A DNA stretch of 64,000 nucleotides from Pedobacter cryotolerans. Its GTDB lineage: Bacteria; Bacteroidota; Bacteroidia; Sphingobacteriales; Sphingobacteriaceae. The stretch spans positions 124,307 through 188,306 of the forward strand of contig NZ_SWBO01000006.1 of the NCBI RefSeq assembly GCF_005116475.1, in the 5' to 3' direction. How positions within the stretch are numbered: position 1 is the first letter of the stretch; every line of letters begins with the position of its first letter. Shown here piece after piece: positions 28,201 through 37,478 of this stretch. Under the pieces are notes generated by a model. The model was not told the DNA's origin and ran no database searches. It saw only the letters and a list, made by a program, of their open reading frames with translations. Made by a program: the position numbers and the translations under genes.

Positions 28201-31200
28201 ACAAAATTCCTAATCAGCATATAGATTTTGTTAACAGTCCATTTTATGTAAACACCAAATTGGCCAATTGGAATGACGACAAAAGAATAGCAGGAGTAAG
28301 TTCATTTGGAGTTGGTGGCACCAATGTACATGTGGTTTTGGAAGCCTATGAAAATCCAGAAGCTACACCCCCTGTTTCTGATAAACCATTTCAATTGATC
28401 GCTTGGTCTGCAAATTCAGAAGATAGTTTAGATTCATATCGCAAGGCATTAGGAAATTATTTACAAGACGATCTAAATCCATCCTTAGCTGCTGTTGCAT
28501 ACACTTTATATCATAGCAAAGCTGATTATAAGCATCGGGCATTTACAGTAGCCGTAAGTTCTTCGCAACTGGGTGATAGCTTATTAACTAACTCTATCGG
28601 TTCATTTAATCCGAATTTATTAAGAGAAATCTCTGGCGAAATTGTCTTTACTTTTCCTGGTCAGGGAGCACAGTATTTAAACATGGGCTGGTCTCTTTAC
28701 GAAAATGAGCCTATTTACCGTGCAGCAGTTGATGAATGTGCATTAATTTTAACTCCCTACCTTAAACTCAACATCAAGGAGATTATTTTTGCCAAAGAAG
28801 AAAGTGACACCGCAGTTAACCTATTAAAAGAAACCAAATACACCCAACCCGCTTTATTTGTAACTGAATACGCATTGGCACAACTGTGGATTAGTTGGGG
28901 CATAAATCCTACCCTTTTATGCGGACACAGTGTTGGTGAGTATGTAGCAGCCCATTTAGCTGGTATATTTAGCTTAATTGATGCATTGAAACTTGTAGCC
29001 ACTAGAGGGGCATTAATCAGCGATTTACCAAAAGGTAGCATGCTTTCTGTAAGAGCTGAAGCTGCAGTAGTAAACAATTTACTTACTGGCGATTTAAGTA
29101 TTGCAGCCATCAATAGTCAAAAATTAGTAGTGGTTGCTGGGCCAACTGCTCAAATAGAACGATTGGCAAAACAACTATCTCAAAAGGAAATCATCAATAA
29201 GCCTTTGTTCACCAGTCATGCTTTCCATTCGGCAATGATGGATCCTGTTTTAGATGATTATCAAAAGATTGTAGCCGAGGTTAAATTAAACAAGCCAAAT
29301 ATTCCTGTTATTTCTACCGTTACTGGTAAGATTTTAAGTGATAGCGAAGCGATTAGCATAGCTTATTGGACTGCTCATTTACGCAAACCAGTATTGTTTT
29401 TAGCTGCCATATCAACCGCATTATCTTATCACCAACCCCTATTTTTAGAGGTTGGCCCTGGCTTAGTAACTTCAAGTTTGATTAAACAGATTGCTGCATT
29501 TAAAGGCCAAACATTGAAAGCTATTTCGAGCTTAGATCCGCAGAAGGACGCACTAGAATCTATCTTAAATACATTGGGTCATTTATGGGCCAATGGCATA
29601 AGTGTGGATTGGAAAGCTCTCTGTAAAGAACAGTCAATTATTGACCTACCTACCTATCAATTTGAGAGACAAAAATATTGGCTTGAGCCAAAACCAACTC
29701 AAGAAATATTAACTCAGGAAATTCCTTCTCCGATTATTCCTGTAGAAATTAATGCTCCAAAAAATTATACGCACATGAGAATAGACGCCCTTACTCAACA
29801 AGTTAAAAAAGTACTAGAAGATGCATCGGGTATTGACATGAATGATGTAGCATCAGAAAGTAATTTCCTAGAAATAGGGTTCGATTCGTTATTGCTAACT
29901 CAAGTAGCCACATCAATAAAGCGCCAGTTTAACTTACCGATAACTTTTAGGCAACTAAACGAAGAGTTTTCAAGCATTGCCAGTTTAGTTGCTTATCTAG
30001 ATAAAAATTTACCACAATCGCATTTTGCTACGTTAGCAGAGGTTAGTTCAACAATTGATCATTTGCCAAATCAGTCATTACCAGCTATAACTACCGACAA
30101 TAGTGCTTTGGGCTTAATTGCACAGCAGTTAAACATCTTAAGTAAACAAGTGATGCTCATGCAGGGCCAAAATCCTAACCATGCATCAGCCCAAATCAAT
30201 CCTACTGCTCATGTACCAATACCAGTTCTACAAACTGTTACTGATCGTTCTTCTATTAGCGAGCTTTCAGAAGAAGAAAAAGCAGAAATTAAAAAACCAT
30301 TTGGCGCTACACCAAAAATAGAGCGATTGGCATCAACCTTAAATGATAAACAAGTTTCTTTTTTAAAAGATCTTACTTTACGCTATAACAAAAAAACTTT
30401 TAAGAGTAAACAATATGCAGCTTCAAGTAGGTCATTTATGGCCGATCCTAGAGTAGTTTCGGGCTTTAAACCCGTTACAAAAGAATTGGTATACCCTATC
30501 GTGATTAACAAATCTAAAGGGAGCAAATTGTGGGATATAGATGGCAATCAATACTTAGATGCGCTTAATGGATTTGGATCTAATATGTTGGGCTATCAAC
30601 CTGATGTAATCAAAGAGGCTATGCATGAGCAAATAGAAAAAGGTTATGAAGTTGGGCCCCAACATGAACTGGCATCAGAAGTAAGTAAATTAATTTGTGA
30701 TTTTACTAGTTTTGAACGAGCAGCTTTATGCAGCACTGGCTCAGAAGCTGTTTTAGGTTGCATAAGAATTGCCCGAACAGTAACTAGCCGTTCGCTAATT
30801 GTTGCGTTTAGTGGCTCATATCATGGTATAATTGACGAGGTTTTAGTAAGAGGTACAAAAAAACTAAAATCATTTCCTGCTGCTGCTGGAATTATGCCAG
30901 AAGCGGTACAAAATATTTTAATACTAGACTACGGCACTCCCGAAACTCTTGCCATCATCAAAGAGCGTGGAGATGAAATTGCTGCTGTTTTAGTGGAGCC
31001 AATTCAGAGCAGGCGACCAGAATTTGTACCAATTGAATTTTTAAAAGAATTGAGAACAATTACAAAAGCAACTGGAGCGGTACTGATTTTTGATGAAGTG
31101 ATTACTGGTTTTAGATTTCACCCTGGTGGAGCGCAAGCAATATTTAATATCAAAGCAGATTTGGCAGCTTATGGAAAAGTTGTTGGCGGAGGTATTCCTA

Positions 31201-31853
31201 TTGGCGTTATTGCAGGCGATAGTTATTTGATGGACGCTCTTGACGGCGGCAATTGGAACTATGGTGATGAATCTATTCCAGAAATTGGGGTAACCTATTT
31301 TGCAGGTACATTTGTTCGGCACCCATTAGCTTTAGCTTCTGCTTACGCCTCTCTTAAATACATGAAAGAAAAGGGACCTGAGTTGCAAAAAAGTTTAAAT
31401 ACTAAGGGAGAATATCTGAGCAAAAAACTAAACGAAGCCATAGAAAAAAGGCAACTACCCATGTTTATTGCAAATTATGGATCGTTGTGGAAATTAAAAT
31501 ATCATCAAGAATTGCCTTACAGCGAATTGCTGTTTGTGCTTTTAAGAATAAAAGGAATTCACATTTTAGATGGTTTCCCGTGCTTTATTACAGAGGCTAC
31601 TTCGAATGATGATATCGAAATGATCATCAATGCTTTTGTACAAAGTTTAGACGAAATGATTGAAGCAGGATTTTTCCCATCACTTCATCAACCCAATCAA
31701 AATTATAATCCTTTAGCTGTAGTAATCGATTCGAGCAACCCTCCTTTTGCTGGCGCTAAACTAGGTAAAGATAAAGAAGGCAATCCGGCTTGGTTTATCA
31801 AAGATCCATCAAATGAACATCAATATTTACAATTAGGAGATAAAATTAATTGA
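25212..31853 (+). CDS. Hybrid NRPS-PKS: A-PCP-KS-AT-ACP-aminotransferase
   Basis: A 2213-aa megasynthase. Domains in order: adenylation (about 15-520), carrier (FFELGGNSL, Ser568), ketosynthase (about 623-1055; active Cys794, His930, His969), acyltransferase (about 1140-1450; GHSVG Ser1240, HAFH at 1336-1339, the malonyl-CoA type), carrier (IGFDSLL, Ser1559), then a class III PLP aminotransferase (about 1730-2190; FDEVITGFRF, Lys1989 in YGKVVGGG). No C, KR, DH or ER domain is present. The ACP-aminotransferase arrangement recalls the mycosubtilin/iturin synthetases. Inferred action: load an amino acid, extend by malonyl, aminate the beta-ketone. Pocket read by eye: D-A-T-K-V-G-E-I-G-K, close to Asn/Asp codes. 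The stop overlaps the next start by one base. Confidence 0.93.
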   Translation: MISGKPSNELSPQISAKTCYGPSVPYPIGQTLNDLLINGALKNDNSIALVYGGLEMTYATLHTKSNQLAHHLLELGACNDALVGVFLAPGFNMVVGILGILKAGAAYVPIDPNFPADRINYLLEDTGMKICLIDHTALPAISTNIIPVNLNKDLAVISAYPTSVPHTNVNDYSLAYVIYTSGSTGLPKGVMIEHRNIVNYLLFSQSLFTDQLKSGTYFYMPFTFDASITALFLPLITGKKIVISTKTGVDIFEDPNLIAHAPYDFIKITPAHLGLLNLKYGDNLFLTNKLVVGGEELKPENIVNLNENQNLTIYNEYGPTECTIGCTFYAFSPSGNLKQKIAIGTPFANTTALVLGDDGQPKPIGESGELHIGGAQVARGYINKPDLTGSRFIESNLQQGRLYKTGDICAWQADGNLSYLGRADDQVKIRGYRIELGEVEISVVNSGLAKACTVIATDDGDGGKRLVAFYVPNNKDSNQQKIRTYLQEHLPDYMVPQLFVTLSELPLTKNGKVDKKALLVPDASMLLSNAYVHPKTEIEKNVAAVWKAALHVNRVGTTDNFFELGGNSLMAKKVLIALRELHQYAIPVTKLYQSPTIQGLTKFLTPQTSQKQVQNQRELDNNAPIAVIGMAGRFPGANNINELWDVLINGKETTTFFKPEEIAKEIPDELKNDPFYVNARGIIDQADHFDPAFFGINPKLAALMDPQQRIFLEIAHEALEKTGHLHQNYTGKIGVFAGAGTNTYYENNVLAHPDLIENQGKLQVHSVNEKDYIASRTAYHLNLHGPAVSVNSACSTSLLAIAEAVNSLRAGQCDAALAGGASITSPINSGHLYQEGSILSADGHCAPFNNEATGTVFSDGAGVVLLKTLSTAQQDRDHIYAIIKGVGVNNDGAGKGSFTAPSSSGQAHAISEAIANAGVDPSEITYIEAHGTGTPIGDPIEFEGLTTAFGEQNKNQYCAIGAIKSNFGHLTQAAGVAGFIKTCLALANKVIPPTLGYKIPNQHIDFVNSPFYVNTKLANWNDDKRIAGVSSFGVGGTNVHVVLEAYENPEATPPVSDKPFQLIAWSANSEDSLDSYRKALGNYLQDDLNPSLAAVAYTLYHSKADYKHRAFTVAVSSSQLGDSLLTNSIGSFNPNLLREISGEIVFTFPGQGAQYLNMGWSLYENEPIYRAAVDECALILTPYLKLNIKEIIFAKEESDTAVNLLKETKYTQPALFVTEYALAQLWISWGINPTLLCGHSVGEYVAAHLAGIFSLIDALKLVATRGALISDLPKGSMLSVRAEAAVVNNLLTGDLSIAAINSQKLVVVAGPTAQIERLAKQLSQKEIINKPLFTSHAFHSAMMDPVLDDYQKIVAEVKLNKPNIPVISTVTGKILSDSEAISIAYWTAHLRKPVLFLAAISTALSYHQPLFLEVGPGLVTSSLIKQIAAFKGQTLKAISSLDPQKDALESILNTLGHLWANGISVDWKALCKEQSIIDLPTYQFERQKYWLEPKPTQEILTQEIPSPIIPVEINAPKNYTHMRIDALTQQVKKVLEDASGIDMNDVASESNFLEIGFDSLLLTQVATSIKRQFNLPITFRQLNEEFSSIASLVAYLDKNLPQSHFATLAEVSSTIDHLPNQSLPAITTDNSALGLIAQQLNILSKQVMLMQGQNPNHASAQINPTAHVPIPVLQTVTDRSSISELSEEEKAEIKKPFGATPKIERLASTLNDKQVSFLKDLTLRYNKKTFKSKQYAASSRSFMADPRVVSGFKPVTKELVYPIVINKSKGSKLWDIDGNQYLDALNGFGSNMLGYQPDVIKEAMHEQIEKGYEVGPQHELASEVSKLICDFTSFERAALCSTGSEAVLGCIRIARTVTSRSLIVAFSGSYHGIIDEVLVRGTKKLKSFPAAAGIMPEAVQNILILDYGTPETLAIIKERGDEIAAVLVEPIQSRRPEFVPIEFLKELRTITKATGAVLIFDEVITGFRFHPGGAQAIFNIKADLAAYGKVVGGGIPIGVIAGDSYLMDALDGGNWNYGDESIPEIGVTYFAGTFVRHPLALASAYASLKYMKEKGPELQKSLNTKGEYLSKKLNEAIEKRQLPMFIANYGSLWKLKYHQELPYSELLFVLLRIKGIHILDGFPCFITEATSNDDIEMIINAFVQSLDEMIEAGFFPSLHQPNQNYNPLAVVIDSSNPPFAGAKLGKDKEGNPAWFIKDPSNEHQYLQLGDKIN

Positions 31854-34800
31854 TGGAAACAGATCAAACGCTACCTCAAAACCTCATTGCAGTAGATTAT
31901 AACCCTTTTGAAATTGAAAGGGAAATTGATAAAATAATTGTAATCAATGAGTCTCAAAGAGAAATCTGGTTATCTTGCTTAATTGGCGGAGTGGAGGCTA
32001 ATTTGGCCTATAATGAATCTGTCACGTTAGCATTTAAAGGAGATTTTTCTCTCCCAAACTTTAAAAAAGCTTTATCAACCGTTGTTCATAGGCACGAAGC
32101 CCTAAGAAGTACTGTTAGTGCAAATGGGGCTCATTTTATCATTTATAAAGCTTTAGCTTTTGAGCTGGTTTATCACGATCTTAGCAATGAGACCGACGAA
32201 GAGCAGGAGCATACAATCAGTAATTTCTTAAAAAGTCAAATGTTACAACCATTTGATTTGGTAAATGAGCCATTATTTCGATTCTACCTTCATAAAAAAG
32301 ATGAACATGAGTATTTTTTCACGCTAGTTATTCATCATATTATTGGCGATGGCTGGTCTATTGGCATCATTTTAGAAAACCTAAGTAAAGCTTATAATGC
32401 TTACCAAAATAATGAAGAACCAACACTACCTCCCGTAAATCAAATCAGTAGTTATGCCAAAGAACAATTTAACTATTTACAAGGTGAGCAATTTAAAGCA
32501 ACAGAACAATTTTGGTTAAAAAAATTCGCTGGCCCTATTCCATCCTTAAATTTACCTACAGATTTTGAGCGAGGTAAAAGTAGAACTTATCAAGCAAACC
32601 GAATAGACCATAAATTAGATTCAGCATTAGTTAAACAAATAAAATTAGCTGGAGCTAAAGCAGGCTGTAGTTTGGTAAATACCATGCTTGGCCTTTTTGA
32701 AGTTTTTTTGTCACAAATAACACATCAAAGTGATATTGTGGTTGGTTTACCCGCAGCCGGACAACTCGCAACCGCAAATTATGAATTGGTTGGACATTGC
32801 GTAAATATCATCCCCATACGTAGTAAAATAGATGGCTCGCATACATTATTATCGTACCTAAAAGAAAGCAAAACTAGTTTTTTAGATGCTTATGAGCATC
32901 AGCAACTCAGTTTTGGGCAACTGTTAAAGAAACTCAATTTTAAGAGAGATCCTGCTCGAATACCTTTAGTACCTGTTGTTTTTAATATAGACATGGGAAT
33001 GGATCAAGCCGTAGAATTTAATGGATTAGCATTAGAGTTGGGCTCGGCCCATAGAGCCTATGAAACATTTGAACTTTTTTTAAACGCCACAGGCAGCCAA
33101 GAAACTTTAATTTTAGAATGGAATTACAATACTCAATTATTTAAGGAAAGTACCATTAAACATTGGGTTACTGATTTTGAAAAATTATTGCAAGATTTTG
33201 TTAAAAACCCCGAAAGTGCTGTTGAGTTTGCAGCAACTAATTCGGAACTAAAACTACCAATACAGCAGCAAGTAACGCGTAATTATACAGGCGGGGATAT
33301 TGTTGCTATCATTAATGAATCTTGTGTAGCAAATAAAAGTAAAACTGCTGTTAAGTTTAAAAATGAAACGCTTACCTATCAGCAACTGCTGGAAAAATCA
33401 AATCAGCTAGCTCAAATTTTAGTTAAAAATGGGGTTGGTAGCGGAGATATCGTTGCTTTATCTACTGATAGGTCTATACACATGGTGGTAATGCTTTTAG
33501 GCATTTTAAAAGCTGGAGCTGCTTATTTGCCTTTAGATCCATCTTACCCAAAAGATAGAATTGAATTTATGCTAGCCGATGCTGGCGCAAAATTATTGCT
33601 ATTAAATAAAAAATATGCCCATCAATTTAATGCAAGCCAAAATGAACTTTACATTGAAAACATTTGGCAAGAATTAGCGCAAGAAGCGCTTCATTTTACC
33701 ATTAATATCAATCTAAAACAGATTTCTAACATCATTTACACATCTGGCACTACCGGAAAACCAAAGGGTACCAAAACCACTCATAAAAATCTTGCTAATT
33801 TAATCACAAGTATAAAAAATCAACCTGGTGTAAAAACAGCAGATAAATTTCTAGCCTTAACCACCATTTCGTTTGATATTGCCGCGGTAGAAATCTTTTT
33901 GCCTTTATTAGCAGGGGCTACTGTAGTTATTGCCACAGCAGAAGATGGAAAAGATGGACGATTACTGCTAGAATTGATAGAAAAAGAAAACATTACCATT
34001 CTTCAAGCCACACCATCAAGGTGGAAAATGTTATTGAGCGCTGGTTGGGAAAAACAATATCCAATTACTGCATTTACAGCTGGCGAGGCTTTAACAAAAC
34101 AATTGGCGCATCAAATACTGCAAAAAACAAAAGCACTGTGGAATTTATATGGACCTACAGAAACAACCATTTATTCTACCATTAAGCAAGTAAGTATTAC
34201 TGATGAATTGATCACCATTGGTAAACCTGTAAATAATACCGCCATCTATATTCTTGACGAACATCAAAAGCAGCTTCCCGTAAATACTATTGGCGAAATA
34301 TTTATTGCTGGCGAAGGGGTTGCTGATGGTTATTTGAACAGACCTGAACTAACTGCTGAAAAATTTATTTTTGATCCTTTTAGTGATGTTGAAGGGCAAA
34401 AAATGTATGGAACTGGCGATTTAGGAAAATATCTACCCAATGGTGAAATTCAGTGTTTAGGCAGAATTGACCATCAGGTAAAAATTCGTGGTTACAGAAT
34501 AGAATTGGAAGAAATTGAAGCTGCACTTGCCAAACAACCTGATGTGAAACAAGTTGTGGTAACCGCAAAAACAGATTTAAACGAACAGCAAAGGCTAGTG
34601 GCTTACCTAATTTTAAATCACAACAAGAAAATAAATGATAATGAGCCATCTATTATTGATAAAAAAATAACAAATCATTGGAAAACAGCACTCAATGAGT
34701 TATTGCCAAGTTTTATGATCCCCGATCAATACATTGCTTTGACTGAATTTCCGCTAACACCAAATGGTAAAATTGATAGAAATAAACTGCCCTATCCAAC

Positions 34801-35875
34801 TATAAAAACTGAAAATGACGATGACCATCAACCTACTTTAAGTAAAAATGAATTATTGGTAGCAAATATTTGGTCTAAAGTTTTAAAGCTCGAAAATTTA
34901 AAGCCAGATGATGACTTCTTTGAAATTGGTGGGCATTCTTTATTAGCCGTTAGTGTAATGATGGAGATTGAGCAGCAAACCAAACGCAAATTACCTTTGG
35001 CTACACTTTTCGAAAATTCTACTATTAGAAGTTTGGCTAAAATGCTAATTGTTGATGAAAAAGAAATTAAATGGAATTCGCTAGTGCCCATTAAAAAAAC
35101 TGGCAATAAAATCCCCATCTATCTCATTCATGGAGCAGGCTTAAATGTGCTCATATTTAATCTGCTTAGTAAATATGTAGATAAAGAACAGCCAGTTTAT
35201 GGCATGCAAGCTATTGGTTTAGATGAAGATAGAGAATTTGGCTACACCATGGAAGAATTGGCAGACATTTATCTTGCTGAAATTTTAGCGCATAACCCAA
35301 CTGGCCCGTATGCCTTAGCAGGATACTCTTTTGGTGGATTACTTGCTTACGAAATGGCTGGTAAATTAATGCAAATGGGTAAAGAAATTAAAATGTTAGG
35401 GCTTTTAGACACCAATGCTACGGGTAAAGAACTTTATAAGAGCAAGGCTGATGAATTGATGAAAAAATTTACCAGACAAATTCATAAACCACTCTTTTTT
35501 TCGAAATCTTTTATAGAATATCCTTTAGAAACCATTAGCTATCAGTTCAATGGCATTTCAACTAGATTTAATAAATTTTTCAATATTAATAACAAAACGC
35601 CTGATGATGTGTTATCAAATAAAGAAAAACTTTCTAAAAGTTACGACATCGCTTACAATAACTACAAGTTGAAACCCCTACCCATACACGTAGATTTGTT
35701 TAGAGTAAAAAAACGTTTATATTTTTTAGATGATTTAAAATACTTAGGTTGGAATTCTTATGCTAAAAAGGGCGTATCAGTTCACGAAGTACCTGGAGAT
35801 CACAAAACTTTTCTTTTTGAGCCCAATGTTAAAATGTTTGCAGAAATTTTGCAACGCACTTTAAATCAAAAATAA
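31853..35875 (+). CDS. NRPS, C-A-PCP-TE terminal module
   Basis: A 1340-aa termination module. I use the ATG at 31853, which shares a base with the upstream stop (TGATG); the preceding TTG is less likely. Domains: condensation (about 25-450; HHIIGDG at 161-167, the intact HHxxxDG motif), adenylation (about 480-970; IIYTSGTTGKPKG, YGPTETTIY, LTPNGKIDRNKL), carrier (FFEIGGHSLL, Ser1029), thioesterase (IYLIHGAGL, AGYSFGG with Ser1159). It should accept the beta-amino chain from the preceding protein, join it to an amino acid and release the product by hydrolysis or cyclisation. The pocket reads D-I-V-Q-F-A-L-I-Y-K, nearest to glycine codes (inference). Its A-PCP-TE part is a close paralogue of the leftward NRPS at 17847-20420. 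Confidence 0.93.
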   Translation: METDQTLPQNLIAVDYNPFEIEREIDKIIVINESQREIWLSCLIGGVEANLAYNESVTLAFKGDFSLPNFKKALSTVVHRHEALRSTVSANGAHFIIYKALAFELVYHDLSNETDEEQEHTISNFLKSQMLQPFDLVNEPLFRFYLHKKDEHEYFFTLVIHHIIGDGWSIGIILENLSKAYNAYQNNEEPTLPPVNQISSYAKEQFNYLQGEQFKATEQFWLKKFAGPIPSLNLPTDFERGKSRTYQANRIDHKLDSALVKQIKLAGAKAGCSLVNTMLGLFEVFLSQITHQSDIVVGLPAAGQLATANYELVGHCVNIIPIRSKIDGSHTLLSYLKESKTSFLDAYEHQQLSFGQLLKKLNFKRDPARIPLVPVVFNIDMGMDQAVEFNGLALELGSAHRAYETFELFLNATGSQETLILEWNYNTQLFKESTIKHWVTDFEKLLQDFVKNPESAVEFAATNSELKLPIQQQVTRNYTGGDIVAIINESCVANKSKTAVKFKNETLTYQQLLEKSNQLAQILVKNGVGSGDIVALSTDRSIHMVVMLLGILKAGAAYLPLDPSYPKDRIEFMLADAGAKLLLLNKKYAHQFNASQNELYIENIWQELAQEALHFTININLKQISNIIYTSGTTGKPKGTKTTHKNLANLITSIKNQPGVKTADKFLALTTISFDIAAVEIFLPLLAGATVVIATAEDGKDGRLLLELIEKENITILQATPSRWKMLLSAGWEKQYPITAFTAGEALTKQLAHQILQKTKALWNLYGPTETTIYSTIKQVSITDELITIGKPVNNTAIYILDEHQKQLPVNTIGEIFIAGEGVADGYLNRPELTAEKFIFDPFSDVEGQKMYGTGDLGKYLPNGEIQCLGRIDHQVKIRGYRIELEEIEAALAKQPDVKQVVVTAKTDLNEQQRLVAYLILNHNKKINDNEPSIIDKKITNHWKTALNELLPSFMIPDQYIALTEFPLTPNGKIDRNKLPYPTIKTENDDDHQPTLSKNELLVANIWSKVLKLENLKPDDDFFEIGGHSLLAVSVMMEIEQQTKRKLPLATLFENSTIRSLAKMLIVDEKEIKWNSLVPIKKTGNKIPIYLIHGAGLNVLIFNLLSKYVDKEQPVYGMQAIGLDEDREFGYTMEELADIYLAEILAHNPTGPYALAGYSFGGLLAYEMAGKLMQMGKEIKMLGLLDTNATGKELYKSKADELMKKFTRQIHKPLFFSKSFIEYPLETISYQFNGISTRFNKFFNINNKTPDDVLSNKEKLSKSYDIAYNNYKLKPLPIHVDLFRVKKRLYFLDDLKYLGWNSYAKKGVSVHEVPGDHKTFLFEPNVKMFAEILQRTLNQK

Positions 35876-35887
35876 CAAGTATTGTAT

Positions 35888-36589
35888 ATGGAGTGTTTAC
35901 CATTAAAAGAAAATATCGTTTGGAAAACAGCGTATCAGCTACTGGCTGAAAAATTAAATGGGGGTTTGCACATTTTTAAAATTGCTGTTGATGAGCATTT
36001 TCAAAAAATAGAAGCGATTTACAAAGATTTTTTAACAGAACGTGAAATTTTAAAAAGCAACAGGTTTAGGCATAAAAAAGACCGCGATAGCTATATCGTT
36101 CGCAAATATATCACTCAGAAAATTTTGTCAAGCTTTTTAAATGTGCCGCAAAATGAAATTCAATATGATAAAGCGGCAAATCAAAAACCGATTGTGCAAG
36201 GCTTAGAGTTTAATGTGAGCCATAGCAATAACTTGATACTAATTGCAGTAGGTTCCTTACCAGTAGGTGTTGATGTGGAGTTGATGAAACAAGATTTTAG
36301 TTTTACTTCGCTTTTGGCAGACTGCTTTCATCCAAATGAGACTGTTTTAATAAAAAACTCTCAAGATCAGCTTACTTGCTTTTATGGCTTATGGACTAGA
36401 AAAGAAGCGATACTAAAAGCTACAGGCGAAGGTTTGATTGAGGAATTACCAGAAATAAATTGCTTACCAAATCAAATCACTAGAAAAAACGAAACTTTTA
36501 ACTTGCTTAGTTTTTTAGTAGAAAAACATTATGTTGCAAGTATAGCAGTAAGTAGTTTAGTGCAAGAAATTAATTTTTGGACGTATTAG
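35888..36589 (+). CDS. 4'-phosphopantetheinyl transferase, Sfp type
   Basis: A 233-aa enzyme that transfers phosphopantetheine from coenzyme A to carrier-domain serines. I use the ATG at 35888, 12 bases after the NRPS stop; a TTG two codons earlier is in frame. The Sfp signature is present: VGVDVELMKQDF (about residues 119-130, Mg-binding acidic residues) and FYGLWTRKEAILKATGEGL (about 160-178). The N-terminal RHKKDRDSYIVRKYI matches the usual FxxxxDRxxxxxxR region. It closes the operon and probably activates the three NRPS/PKS proteins of this locus and perhaps the free ACP at 52952. Confidence 0.92.
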   Translation: MECLPLKENIVWKTAYQLLAEKLNGGLHIFKIAVDEHFQKIEAIYKDFLTEREILKSNRFRHKKDRDSYIVRKYITQKILSSFLNVPQNEIQYDKAANQKPIVQGLEFNVSHSNNLILIAVGSLPVGVDVELMKQDFSFTSLLADCFHPNETVLIKNSQDQLTCFYGLWTRKEAILKATGEGLIEELPEINCLPNQITRKNETFNLLSFLVEKHYVASIAVSSLVQEINFWTY

Positions 36590-36606
36590 AATATTATGAT
36601 GACCTT

Positions 36607-36620
36607 CCGATAGCTATCGG
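36607..36620. repeat. CCGATAGCTATCGG palindrome
   Basis: A perfect 14-bp palindrome 18 bases after the phosphopantetheinyl transferase stop. A near copy (CCGATAGCTATCG) lies near 17684-17696. It has no T-run, so it is listed as a dispersed palindrome. Confidence 0.6.
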
Positions 36621-36838
36621 AACGAGCTGAACATGACGGACTCTCTTCTTCGCGTCACCCCCACGCAGGTGGGGATCCTAATGCGGTAGCTATTCTTTAT
36701 TTTTCATATCCTACTTAAGCATTACGATGCCCAGAAAGCTTGTCCCGAATTTACTTCGGGAAGCTACCATTGACATTATTTGTTAAGTATCTATAAATCA
36801 AATTTTTTAAAAATTCTAAACTCCTAGTTTTGTCATTC

Positions 36839-36858
36839 CCTGCCTGCCGGCAGGCAGG
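36839..36858. repeat. 20-bp perfect palindrome, array unit 1
   Basis: CCTGCCTGCCGGCAGGCAGG is perfectly self-complementary. It sits in the extra block of the first long unit and recurs at 38195-38214; the middle long unit carries a copy split by the inserted element. Confidence 0.8.
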
Positions 36859-37478
36859 CGACTTCGGAGGAATCTAATAGTTTGAATTTATTTAAGAGAT
36901 CCTTCGCTGCACTCTGGATGACAAAACGAGCTAAATTAACGTCACTCATATTGATTTTTATGAAATAAATTACCCCTGTGCATGACAAAATTCTCTTCTT
37001 ACACTTCATCCCCACGCAGGTGGCGATACTAATGCGTTAGCTATTCTTGTTTTTCATATCCTACTTAAGCATTACGATGCCCAGTCGAACTGAGCATGAC
37101 GGAGTTTATTTATTAATTGAGCATGACGAACTCCTCTTTTTCGCGTCATCCCCACGCAGGTGGGGATCCTAATGCGGTAGCTATTCTTTATTTTTCATAT
37201 CCTACTTAAGCATTACGATGCCCAGTCGAACTGAGCATGACGGAGTTTATTTATTAATTGAGCATGACCAACTCCTCTTTTTCCCGTCATCCCCACGCAG
37301 GTGGGGATCCTAATGCGGTAGCTATTCTTTGTTTTTCATATCCTACTTACGCATTACGCTGCCCATAAAATTTGTCCCGAATTTAATTCGGTAAGCCACC
37401 ATTGACATTATTTGTTAAGGTTTATAAATCAAATTTTTTTAAAATTCTAAACTCCTAGTTTTGTCATTCCCTGCCGTC

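Noticed and set aside
25212-31853. Trans-AT polyketide synthase
   Set aside because: An integrated acyltransferase with an intact GHSVG serine and HAFH motif follows the ketosynthase directly.
34380-34649. 89-aa open frame on the - strand
   Set aside because: Antisense shadow inside the C-A-PCP-TE gene.
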